This document shows positions 1 to 7,031 of a stretch of DNA of 20,154 bases, piece by piece (within the stretch, counting starts at the first letter, position 1; each line of letters starts with the position of its first letter). Under the pieces are notes generated by a model. It did not search any database, had not been told where the DNA came from, and saw only the letters and a list, made by a program, of their open reading frames with translations. The stretch comes from Legionellales bacterium UBA2469 (GTDB lineage: Bacteria; Pseudomonadota; Gammaproteobacteria; Legionellales; Legionellaceae), in NCBI GenBank assembly GCA_002342175.1, contig DDPL01000033.1, positions 1-20,154 of the forward strand, written 5' to 3'. The position numbers and the translations under genes were made by a program.

Positions 1-308
1 TCAGTCGAAAAGTTATTTATTATTGGTTAGATAGAGCCTTAATTTCTTTTTCAGATGCACCTTTAAAAATTATATTATTGGTGGGATTTTTAATATCTGG
101 CGTTTCTCTTGCCTATTTATTCGTCATTCTTATACAAAAAATCATGGGATGGTATACCCCGGGATGGCCTGCATTGATGTCTGCTATTTTATTCTTAGGT
201 GGTATACAAATGTTAATGTTAGGCTTTGTTGGATTATATGTCGGTGCAATTTTTAGAGAAATAAAAGACAGACCACAGTATTTATTGAAAGATGTCTTAA
301 AAGGTTAA
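1..308 (+). CDS. GtrB-like polyprenyl-phosphate glycosyltransferase, C-terminal part (partial)
   Basis: The reading frame is open from the left edge (first full codon at base 3) to a TAA at 306-308, so this is the last ~101 residues of a gene that starts upstream. It begins with an amphipathic stretch (SRKVIYYWLDRALISFSDAP) followed by two hydrophobic segments, and ends with GLYVGAIFREIKDRPQYLL. This matches the C-terminal membrane part of GtrB/dolichol-phosphate-mannose-synthase-like GT2 enzymes, which load a sugar onto undecaprenyl phosphate on the cytoplasmic face. The catalytic GT-A domain is outside the window. A TTG at 78 could be mistaken for a start, but the coherent family sequence before it argues against this. 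The next gene follows after 16 bases with its own AAGGA. GtrB followed by GT-C-like membrane proteins suggests periplasmic decoration of the polysaccharide. The family call is from sequence features; the sugar is unknown. Confidence 0.82.
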   Translation, partial: SRKVIYYWLDRALISFSDAPLKIILLVGFLISGVSLAYLFVILIQKIMGWYTPGWPALMSAILFLGGIQMLMLGFVGLYVGAIFREIKDRPQYLLKDVLKG

Positions 309-324
309 AAAAGGAATATTTTAA

Positions 325-2208
325 ATGGATTTATTTTTACAAAACACCTGGTACATATTTATTATAAGTTTTCTGGTCATGTTAATAGGACAATCAGTAT
401 CCACTCTTTTACCGAAACCGGCAAGAATACCTTATTCATTCTTTTTATCTCCCCTATTTGGTTTAGCCATCGTCATGCTCTGTTCCATGGCTTATGGTTG
501 GCTATTTGCATTCCAATTTAAACACTCCATTCTAATCGCTTCAATTCTAGTATGTTTAAGCTTGTGGCATTCCAAAGAACGGATTGTTTATATCAAAAAT
601 AGCTTATTATTTGGAGGATTTGCAGTATTCGCATCCACACCATTTTTAATTCCCTTTTTGAAATTTGGCGGCTATAACACAGGAACTGATATTTACACTT
701 ACCTTTCTCAAGCTCAGTGGATGCAAGCTCATCCTTTCAAAGAAACCGTTTCTCCTACAGGTTACTTCCCCTACTTAACACAAATATCTTTATATCAAAA
801 AACCGGCTCTAGAATGGGCGCAAGTTTTATCCTTGCTTATTGGCAATCCCTATTACATCTTTCATGGGCTTATGAAGCTTTTTTTCCAGCTGTAAGTGTC
901 GCTTTCGCTAGTGGTTGTCTAGCTTTGATTGCCGGAGTTAGACAATTAGTGAATATCCCCTTTTTACGTTCAATTTGCTTGGCATTCTGGACGGCTTTTT
1001 CTCTAAATGGTTTTCAATTTGGGGCTGCTTGGGGATTTTATCCGCAAACCTATGGACTCGCTTTTATGTCCGGCATTTTGGGGTTAATGCCATTAATTTA
1101 TAATTATTTTGTAAAAAATTCTCAGGACAAACTTAAAGACAAAATCGTCCAATGTTTACCTCTTGCCCTCTTAATGGGCTCATTTTTACAAGCCTACAAT
1201 GAGCCATTTCTTATTTTTGGATTTGCTTTTGGATTATTCATGCTTGCATCTTTAGTCCTTTTTCCAGCTCACCGAAAAATTTGGGCGCAATTTTCTATCA
1301 TATTATTTATTGAAGTCGCTATATTCACCAACTATGAAATCATCAGGATTTATCATAATTTATTTCAAACATTAAAGATTACAAGTAGCGTCGGCAGTAT
1401 AGGCTGGATTGTTCCCTGGAATCCTTGGCAATTTTTAGCCTATTCATTTGGGCTCCAATTAACATTTGGCTATTTAACCCTGAATAAAATTTTAGCTTAC
1501 CTTGTTTTTTCCAGTATTTTTGTTGTAATGTTATGGTGTTTCAAAAAGCTTTGGCAGGAAAAAAATATTGACAAACAAACCCAAATTGTTTGGTTAATAA
1601 GTATTTTTATCGCTTGCGCGCTTGCATTTATTAAATTTAGATATTTTATGCATTCCTCGATGCCAAACGAACAAGGATTTACTTTCCTACAATTCAAAAT
1701 TTCTAAATATCTAACCCCTCTTTCTCAAATTTTCGTATTAACAACATTTGCTTATCTTTGGAAAACCCTCCTAAATTACCGTATTCATTTAGATATTTTA
1801 TATGCTATTTCTTTACTCATATGCTTAGGATTTCACAGCTCAAAACTTCCAAATTATTTGCATGCTTATTTTTTTGCACAGATGCATACCACAAAATATT
1901 CGATGGACAATTGGATACAGTTGCGTAAAAAAATCGATTTTATCCCTAAAAATCAACCCCTTTTATTAAATTTCAATGAAAGTGAAGCAAAAATAAAACA
2001 AATGCTGACCTATATTTTTTATGATCGCATGGTCACAGCAGATTTTACAGATGATGGTTATATCCAAGGGAAATTACCTATATCTGAACGTATAAAATCA
2101 AGAAAAAAAGTTCATTATCAAATATCAATACGGACATTAAAAGAAGAAAAAAGTCTCATTGATGATCCAGTATTCACACTCAAGCGTTATGAGGGCAATA
2201 ATATATAA
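325..2208 (+). CDS. Large multi-pass membrane protein, probable GT-C-type glycosyltransferase
   Basis: This 627-residue protein has roughly a dozen hydrophobic segments over residues 1-530 and a soluble C-terminal tail of about 90-100 residues rich in Lys, Asp and Glu. The start is ATG with AAGGA about 8 bases upstream. Residues ~115-135 (GGYNTGTDIYTYLSQAQWMQ), after an early membrane segment, form an acidic/aromatic loop of the kind that carries the catalytic acid in GT-C enzymes using polyprenyl-phosphate sugars. I do not recognise a named family, so GT-C is an inference from topology and from the adjacent GtrB-like gene. In that model the enzyme transfers a sugar from the lipid carrier to the polysaccharide in the periplasm. 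A flippase or polymerase is the main alternative, but the large soluble tail and early acidic loop fit these less well. Base composition is visibly AT-rich. Confidence 0.75.
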   Translation: MDLFLQNTWYIFIISFLVMLIGQSVSTLLPKPARIPYSFFLSPLFGLAIVMLCSMAYGWLFAFQFKHSILIASILVCLSLWHSKERIVYIKNSLLFGGFAVFASTPFLIPFLKFGGYNTGTDIYTYLSQAQWMQAHPFKETVSPTGYFPYLTQISLYQKTGSRMGASFILAYWQSLLHLSWAYEAFFPAVSVAFASGCLALIAGVRQLVNIPFLRSICLAFWTAFSLNGFQFGAAWGFYPQTYGLAFMSGILGLMPLIYNYFVKNSQDKLKDKIVQCLPLALLMGSFLQAYNEPFLIFGFAFGLFMLASLVLFPAHRKIWAQFSIILFIEVAIFTNYEIIRIYHNLFQTLKITSSVGSIGWIVPWNPWQFLAYSFGLQLTFGYLTLNKILAYLVFSSIFVVMLWCFKKLWQEKNIDKQTQIVWLISIFIACALAFIKFRYFMHSSMPNEQGFTFLQFKISKYLTPLSQIFVLTTFAYLWKTLLNYRIHLDILYAISLLICLGFHSSKLPNYLHAYFFAQMHTTKYSMDNWIQLRKKIDFIPKNQPLLLNFNESEAKIKQMLTYIFYDRMVTADFTDDGYIQGKLPISERIKSRKKVHYQISIRTLKEEKSLIDDPVFTLKRYEGNNI

Positions 2209-2269
2209 TTGATACTCGTTGAGTAAATTTTACGTCTTAATTAGTACAAACTTATGGGAAAAGTGGTTT

Positions 2270-3799
2270 ATGGAAAATTTATACAAATTATCAAGTTATT
2301 CTAAAGAACAAAAATTAGTAACACTTTTATGTGTTTTTGGATTTTTAAGTTTTTTCTTTTCGCCATTAATGATGCATCATTTTGCATATCACAATGATTA
2401 TAGAATTTGGGAATATTCAAATCAACAATGGGGCAGTATCTATCCCGAATTCTATCATTTGGTCGCCATTGGTAGACCTATAGGCGCATTATTATTAAAT
2501 TTTCATTTGATGTTTGCAAAAGGCATGCAAACATTGATGTATTATCAAATTTTCTCGAGCTTAAGCATAATCACACTAGCCGTATTATTTTGTTATTACA
2601 TGTTAACCTATCTACAAATCTCTTATTTATCTGCAGGATTGCTTAGCATACTCATATTCACCCTACCATCAATGACACTCAATTCCTTCTGGATTACCAA
2701 TTTTGTTCCTTGTATAACCCCAATTTTTTTGGTCATATACGTGCATATCTTAATCTTCAAAGATTTCAAAAAAAATATATTACCGATAACAGCCCTATTA
2801 ATCATATCTTTCCTTATTTATCCACCTGCTACATTTTTTTATTCTGCGCTTACTTTTTTAAAAATTACTTTTACTCCAAAAAATCAAAATCTCGTTTCCT
2901 CTCGTCAAATCTATCAAGAAACATGTTTACTTCTTGCGATATCTCTTCTTGTCTTTTTATTCATTAAATTTCTTTTAAAACCCATTCTTGTTTCATCACA
3001 TCTATTTAGTTATGATTGGAAATATTTCTATATGCAACTAGACAAATATTTCCATCAATACAGCCTGGAAATCCATTTTTCGTTAAAAGGGAAGATATTG
3101 CAAATTCTTCAATTAATTAATTTAGTCCTTGATGGCTGGTTTAAGACATTTAAAACTTTTCCGTATAGTTTGATCGCAGGATCTCTTGTTTCATATATTG
3201 GCGTGCAACTTGCAAAGGAAAATATTTATTTTAAAAAAAATAATATCTATACCACATGTATTATTCTATTAGCTTTATTTTTTATATCTGCATTTCCAAT
3301 TTTAGTAAGTTCTTACAAATATGAAATCAATTTTAGGGTAAGCTTTGCATCTGCAGCATTTTTTCCTATTCTCTTAATTTATTATTTTGAAAAAACCATT
3401 CAAAAAAAGTCACTGAATAAAAATCAATATTTTATGTGTCTAACATTTTCAATAATTTTCTTATTTTCTTCCCAAGCATGCTCTTTAAATCGATTAATTT
3501 TAAGTATTGAACGTTCTATCAATGAGTATCAAAGTGTTACTTCATACTTAAAACAAAATATAAACCCTAAGACAAAGAAAATTGTGATGTTTCAGCCTTT
3601 ATTTACCCCACCAAAATCTAAACTACTGACAAAGGATTTTGCCTTAAATGGCACTGATGTTTGTATTCCAGGTTTTTTAAGAATCGCTTTGTTGGAACTA
3701 TCCAAAAATCCTGATGACTATCAAATTTCATTTGTTCGAAGTATAGATATGATTCAAAAAAAAGAAAATCAATTGGTCATCCTACCAGGGCAGGTATAA
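2270..3799 (+). CDS. Multi-pass membrane protein, probable GtrC/GT-C-like glycosyltransferase
   Basis: This is a 509-residue integral membrane protein with about ten to eleven hydrophobic segments and a short soluble C-terminus. The frame opens at a TTG at 2219, but I prefer the ATG at 2270. It has a GGGAAAAG upstream, and the first membrane segment of the protein follows shortly after it. The longer version would only add 17 weakly conserved-looking residues. After the first membrane segment comes an aromatic/acidic loop (HNDYRIWEY, about residues 41-49 of the chosen start) and then a region resembling the first periplasmic loop of O-antigen glucosyltransferases of the GtrC kind. It lies between a similar membrane protein and a GT4 gene on the same strand, 3 bases before the latter, so the four genes are probably one transcript. 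Exact function is not recognised. A Wzy-type polymerase is the main alternative, because polymerases are equally diverged. Confidence 0.7.
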   Translation: MENLYKLSSYSKEQKLVTLLCVFGFLSFFFSPLMMHHFAYHNDYRIWEYSNQQWGSIYPEFYHLVAIGRPIGALLLNFHLMFAKGMQTLMYYQIFSSLSIITLAVLFCYYMLTYLQISYLSAGLLSILIFTLPSMTLNSFWITNFVPCITPIFLVIYVHILIFKDFKKNILPITALLIISFLIYPPATFFYSALTFLKITFTPKNQNLVSSRQIYQETCLLLAISLLVFLFIKFLLKPILVSSHLFSYDWKYFYMQLDKYFHQYSLEIHFSLKGKILQILQLINLVLDGWFKTFKTFPYSLIAGSLVSYIGVQLAKENIYFKKNNIYTTCIILLALFFISAFPILVSSYKYEINFRVSFASAAFFPILLIYYFEKTIQKKSLNKNQYFMCLTFSIIFLFSSQACSLNRLILSIERSINEYQSVTSYLKQNINPKTKKIVMFQPLFTPPKSKLLTKDFALNGTDVCIPGFLRIALLELSKNPDDYQISFVRSIDMIQKKENQLVILPGQV

Positions 3800-3802
3800 A
3801 AT

Positions 3803-4978
3803 ATGATAAAAATAGCCATTAATAATACTTGTATTTTTTCTCCTTTAACCGGTATTGGACATTTTACTTTACAAGTCCAAATGGCATTATTAACAAAAGA
3901 AAATATAAACTTAATGTCTTATAAATCAATCGATGAATTTCTTAAGAAATCAGAAAAAACAGATACAAATATCGCATCGATTGCCCCCCCCAATTATAAT
4001 AATTCTCCAATTAAACAATTTAAAAAATTTTTAGCGAAATCTCGTATTTTTCAAAGAATATATTTAAAAAAAGAGTTTTATAAATACGCCCAACGTTGCA
4101 AAAGATTTGGTACAGATATTTATCTTGAACCAAATTATTTTATTTTCTGGAGCTACAAACCGGTTGTTCATATTATTTATGACTTATCTATTATCCGACA
4201 TCCAGAGACACATACGAATGAATTGGTTCAAATTTTTAGAAAAAAATTAAAAAAATCAATTTATAAAAGTAATGCCATTATTACCATTTCAGAATTCAGT
4301 AAAAACGAAATATTGGATGTATTTAAAATAAATCCTGAAAAAATATTTGTCGCACCTTGTGGCGCGTCAATGGATTTTAGACCGCGTACAAACATTGAGG
4401 TAAAAGAAACCTTAGACTCACTCGGCTTAAACTATCGTCAGTTTATTTTGGTCGTGGGAACTTTTGAACCACGTAAAAATTTAAAAAATATATGTCTTGC
4501 ATATAGTCTCCTCTCTCAAGAATTACGGGATAAGTATCCACTAGTCCTTTGTGGTGCGAAGGGCTGGGGGGATATCAACTTACCACAAAATATTATTGAT
4601 TTAATTTCTAAAAATGAAATTCGAATTCTAGACTATGTGTCTGATAAAATGCTCCACGAACTAACTTCTTCAGCGCGTGTTTCATGTTATATTTCTATTT
4701 ATGAAGGTTTTGGCTTACCTGTTCTAGAAGCCATGCAAAGCGGTACTCCCATTATTACTTCGAATGTAAGCTCAATGCCTGAAGTTGCAGGAGATGCTGG
4801 ACTCCTAGTGGATCCGCTTGATACACAAGACATTTTAACTGCCATCAGTTCAGTATTAACCAACGACAGTCAAATGCACACAATGATTGAAAAAGGACTG
4901 GAACAGGCCAAAAAATTTAGTTGGGATAGATGCGCAAATTCTATTATTGATGCATGCGAATACGCAAGCAAAAATTGA
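3803..4978 (+). CDS. GT4-family glycosyltransferase
   Basis: This is a 391-residue cytoplasmic GT-B-fold retaining glycosyltransferase. The N-terminal acceptor domain opens with a glycine-containing loop (TGIGHF, 16-21). The C-terminal donor domain has VVGTFEPRKNL (218-227) and the E-x7-E signature in EGFGLPVLE (E301, E309), followed by SNVSSMPEVAGDAG. This pattern is shared with WbdA/WbaZ-like mannosyltransferases, though the donor sugar cannot be read from sequence. The start ATG lies 3 bases after the previous stop. The gene ends 4 bases before the stop of the convergent methyltransferase. It is homologous to the GT4 on the other strand (5831-6964): both share the GLP[VI] and EVAGDA blocks and a C-terminal KKFSW/KQFSW motif. 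A run of eight C residues at 3984-3991 falls in codons 61-63 and is the only long C tract seen. Confidence 0.88.
   Translation: MIKIAINNTCIFSPLTGIGHFTLQVQMALLTKENINLMSYKSIDEFLKKSEKTDTNIASIAPPNYNNSPIKQFKKFLAKSRIFQRIYLKKEFYKYAQRCKRFGTDIYLEPNYFIFWSYKPVVHIIYDLSIIRHPETHTNELVQIFRKKLKKSIYKSNAIITISEFSKNEILDVFKINPEKIFVAPCGASMDFRPRTNIEVKETLDSLGLNYRQFILVVGTFEPRKNLKNICLAYSLLSQELRDKYPLVLCGAKGWGDINLPQNIIDLISKNEIRILDYVSDKMLHELTSSARVSCYISIYEGFGLPVLEAMQSGTPIITSNVSSMPEVAGDAGLLVDPLDTQDILTAISSVLTNDSQMHTMIEKGLEQAKKFSWDRCANSIIDACEYASKN
3984..3991 (+). repeat. C8 homopolymer tract inside a glycosyltransferase gene
   Basis: Eight consecutive C residues (GCC CCC CCC, encoding Ala-Pro-Pro) interrupt an otherwise AT-rich coding region at codons 61-63 of the GT4 gene. 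Tracts of this kind can change length by slipped-strand mispairing and so switch a gene off. The frame is intact here, so as sequenced the gene would be on. Eight units is at the low end for phase variation. Confidence 0.6.
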
Positions 4979-4982
4979 AGAA

Positions 4983-5813
4983 TTATTGTTGTCTAAATTT
5001 TTTATATACTTTGATTAATGGTTCTATGCAAAAAATTTTTAAAAATAGATTAATAACTTTTTCTATTTTTAAAATTATTGCGTCATATTCTTGAATCAAA
5101 TGATATAAATCTTTTTTAGTATTTTTCTTTGAAAAGTCTTCAAATATTTGAAGTTGCTTTTCGTCCCCATCTTTTTGAGCAATGATGGCATAATCTGATC
5201 CTACACCATAAAATATTTTTGATAATGAAGGTTTTACATTATCCAAGTTTTTCCAAGGACCATTTAAAAAATGAATATCGCTTTTTTTAAATCCACAGAA
5301 TATCGTTAAAAAAGATATGAGTTGCGAGGGTAAAGGTTTTGCATGGGTTGGGTCTAAATAGAAAGTTCCAGACCCCACTAGTATATTTTCACAGTTCGGC
5401 GTTTCTAAAATTAACACCCCACCAGGCTTTAATACACGACAACATTCACGCACTAAACTCTTTAAAACATCGAATGGTAAATGTTCAATCAAATGGAATG
5501 AAGTAATCACATCTTTTGACTCATCTTTTTGTTTTGCTAAGAAAGTCATTGCATCGCCATGTGTGCAATCTAAATTAAGCTTATGGCATTCAGATAGCAT
5601 TCCTTCATCTAAATCAACACCATGAGCACTAATATCTTGTTCCTTAAGTAACTCTAGCCACTCCCCACGACCACAGCCAAGATCGAGTACAGATAATGAA
5701 TCACAATTGGCTTGCAATCCCTTTATTAAAGGTAGATAGTATTCTAAACGTTGTTTAATCAGTGAACGAGAACCCCTAAACGCATCCTCAAAGCTTTTAT
5801 AAAAAGTATCCAT
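4983..5813 (-). CDS. WbdD-like SAM-dependent methyltransferase without a kinase domain
   Basis: This is a 276-residue class I SAM methyltransferase. The first residues (FYKSFEDAFRGSRSLIKQRL) and the glycine-rich motif I LDLGCGRGEW (43-52), VDLDEGML (66-73), HLIEHLPF (107-114), LKPGG and LDPTHAKPLP (153-162) closely resemble the N-terminal methyltransferase domain of WbdD. WbdD is the O8/O9 O-antigen chain-terminating enzyme. In WbdD a kinase domain and a long coiled coil follow. Here there is only a short, lysine-rich helical tail (about 225-276) that could bind membrane or a partner. The start ATG has GGGAAA upstream and lies 17 bases after the GT4 stop, so the two are probably co-transcribed from the promoter at 7000-7028. 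It likely methylates a sugar hydroxyl at the chain end or within the repeat. The methyltransferase call is firm; the capping role is inferred. Confidence 0.88.
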   Translation of the reverse strand: MDTFYKSFEDAFRGSRSLIKQRLEYYLPLIKGLQANCDSLSVLDLGCGRGEWLELLKEQDISAHGVDLDEGMLSECHKLNLDCTHGDAMTFLAKQKDESKDVITSFHLIEHLPFDVLKSLVRECCRVLKPGGVLILETPNCENILVGSGTFYLDPTHAKPLPSQLISFLTIFCGFKKSDIHFLNGPWKNLDNVKPSLSKIFYGVGSDYAIIAQKDGDEKQLQIFEDFSKKNTKKDLYHLIQEYDAIILKIEKVINLFLKIFCIEPLIKVYKKFRQQ

Positions 5814-5830
5814 TTGTTTCCCAAATTAAT

Positions 5831-6964
5831 TTATATTATTTTTTGATAAGATTCTAAAGTCTTTTTTGCACAATTGCCCCAAGAGAACTGTTTTGCGCGC
5901 TCTAGTCCTTTTTGAATTAAAAGCGCCCTTAATTCTGAAGAATTAATTAATTGTTTCATGGCGTCAATAATTTCTTCAATATCTAAAGGCGAAACTTGAA
6001 TGGCTGCATCACCAGCAACTTCAGGTATTGATGTGACATTAGAGGTAATCACAGGGCATTGAGATGCAAATGCTTCAACAATCGGCAACCCAAATCCTTC
6101 ATATAAAGAAACGTATACCAATGCGAGTGCTGATTGTAATAAGGCTTTAACCTCATCAAAATTTAAGTATTTAAGCCAACGAACATATCCTTTTTCTTCA
6201 TCTTCAGCCATTTTCGCAAATAAAGATTCATTCGCCCATCCAGGGTTTCCCACCACTACAAAAGGATGTCGTTTTCTTAATTCTGAACTTAAAAGCGAAT
6301 GTGCCTCTAAGGCCTTTTCTAAATTTTTACGTGGCTGCAATGTGCCCACAAACAAGAAAAAATCTTTTTCTAGCGCGTACCTAGCAAGCACATTTTGTTT
6401 TTCTTCTTCTGAAACTCGTAGATAAAAATCATCATTCATACCCAAACTCGTTACAGAAATTTTCTCTTCAGGGATTTTAAATAAATTGATTAAATCACGC
6501 TTACTATAATCCGAAATGGTAATAATATGATCTGCTGATAAAATCTTTTGTTTAAATAAATAATTTTTTAATGACCGCATCGAGGTAGATGTCCATTCGG
6601 GGTGTATAAATGGTATTAAATCCATGACGGTTGCAACGACCGGAACATTCTTTACTTCAGGGATATAATGATCTGTTGCATGAATAATATCTGGTAAAAA
6701 ATCTGCCTGATCAATTTTAATCTTTTTGTTTAAAAGCTGACTTTCAAATACATGTTTAATGTATTTTGAATGTATAGATTGAATATTTGGATATTTCTGA
6801 TTTTGTTCTTTCCCAAAAACATATGGTCGTAAATTCAAATCTTTTTCTTTAAATAACTGCTGATATAATTCTTGGGAATAAACGCCAATACCATCAATAT
6901 GATTTCGATTTAATCCCCGCGATAAAACAGTTAATCCAAAACCTACCTTTAATATTTTAGTCAT
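5831..6964 (-). CDS. GT4-family glycosyltransferase
   Basis: This is a 377-residue GT-B-fold glycosyltransferase. The N-terminal domain contains a Gly-rich loop (HIDGIGVYSQEL, 22-33). The donor-binding domain has LFVGTLQPRKNLEKALEA (204-221) and the E-x7-E motif in EGFGLPIVE (E289, E297), followed by SNVTSIPEVAGDA and the terminal AKQFSW block. These features match the mannosyltransferase-like group of GT4, and it is a clear homologue of the GT4 at 3803-4978. Donor and acceptor are unknown. It is the first gene downstream of a well-formed promoter and is followed by the WbdD-like methyltransferase. The pair resembles a chain-extension plus chain-modification unit. The start is ATG with only a weak purine stretch upstream. 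Confidence 0.9.
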   Translation of the reverse strand: MTKILKVGFGLTVLSRGLNRNHIDGIGVYSQELYQQLFKEKDLNLRPYVFGKEQNQKYPNIQSIHSKYIKHVFESQLLNKKIKIDQADFLPDIIHATDHYIPEVKNVPVVATVMDLIPFIHPEWTSTSMRSLKNYLFKQKILSADHIITISDYSKRDLINLFKIPEEKISVTSLGMNDDFYLRVSEEEKQNVLARYALEKDFFLFVGTLQPRKNLEKALEAHSLLSSELRKRHPFVVVGNPGWANESLFAKMAEDEEKGYVRWLKYLNFDEVKALLQSALALVYVSLYEGFGLPIVEAFASQCPVITSNVTSIPEVAGDAAIQVSPLDIEEIIDAMKQLINSSELRALLIQKGLERAKQFSWGNCAKKTLESYQKII

Positions 6965-6972
6965 TTTTTAAA

Positions 6973-7020
6973 CCAAGGATCTTCTTTATTATTCGTCCGA
7001 GTATAACGAAGCAACCTTGG
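6973..7020. repeat. Spaced CCAAGG/CCTTGG elements around the promoter
   Basis: CCAAGG at 6973-6978 and CCTTGG at 7015-7020 form an inverted pair with centres 42 bases apart. In the direct sense they read AACCAAGGAT and AACCTTGGAT, a near direct repeat. One copy sits in the -35/-10 spacer and the other in the leader. Between them TTCGT and ACGAA (6993-7010) could form a small stem. This could be a paired operator or chance. No U-tract follows, so it is not a convincing terminator. Confidence 0.25.
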
Positions 7021-7028
7021 ATTGTAAA
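7000..7028 (-). promoter_or_regulatory. Sigma70-like promoter ahead of the GT4-methyltransferase pair
   Basis: On the minus strand, TTTACA (7028-7023, 5 of 6 to the -35 consensus) and TATACT (7005-7000, 5 of 6 to the -10 consensus) are separated by exactly 17 bases. They lie in the only clear gap within the long minus-strand run between 4983 and 18124. Transcription would start near 6993, about 30 bases before the GT4 ATG at 6964. This is the best promoter-like match seen in the window. It suggests that the last two genes can be expressed independently of the long upstream transcript. Confidence 0.5.
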
Positions 7029-7031
7029 TTA

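Noticed and set aside
2219..2269. TTG-initiated N-terminal extension of the second membrane protein
   Set aside because: The ATG at 2270 has a better ribosome site and a normal membrane-protein start; the extra 17 residues show no recognisable feature.
3233..3240. A8 and A9 runs (also near 3755 and at 19262-19270) as phase-variable tracts
   Set aside because: A/T runs of this length are expected by chance in such AT-rich sequence, unlike the C8 tract.
4979..5060. Bidirectional terminator between the convergent genes
   Set aside because: Only 4 bases separate the stops, and the nearby A/T runs do not form a GC-bearing stem followed by a U-tract.
3803..6964. The two GT4 genes as an inverted DNA duplication around the methyltransferase
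   Set aside because: They are homologous at protein level, but the DNA of the conserved motifs differs at many codon positions, so they are old paralogues and not a recent inverted repeat.
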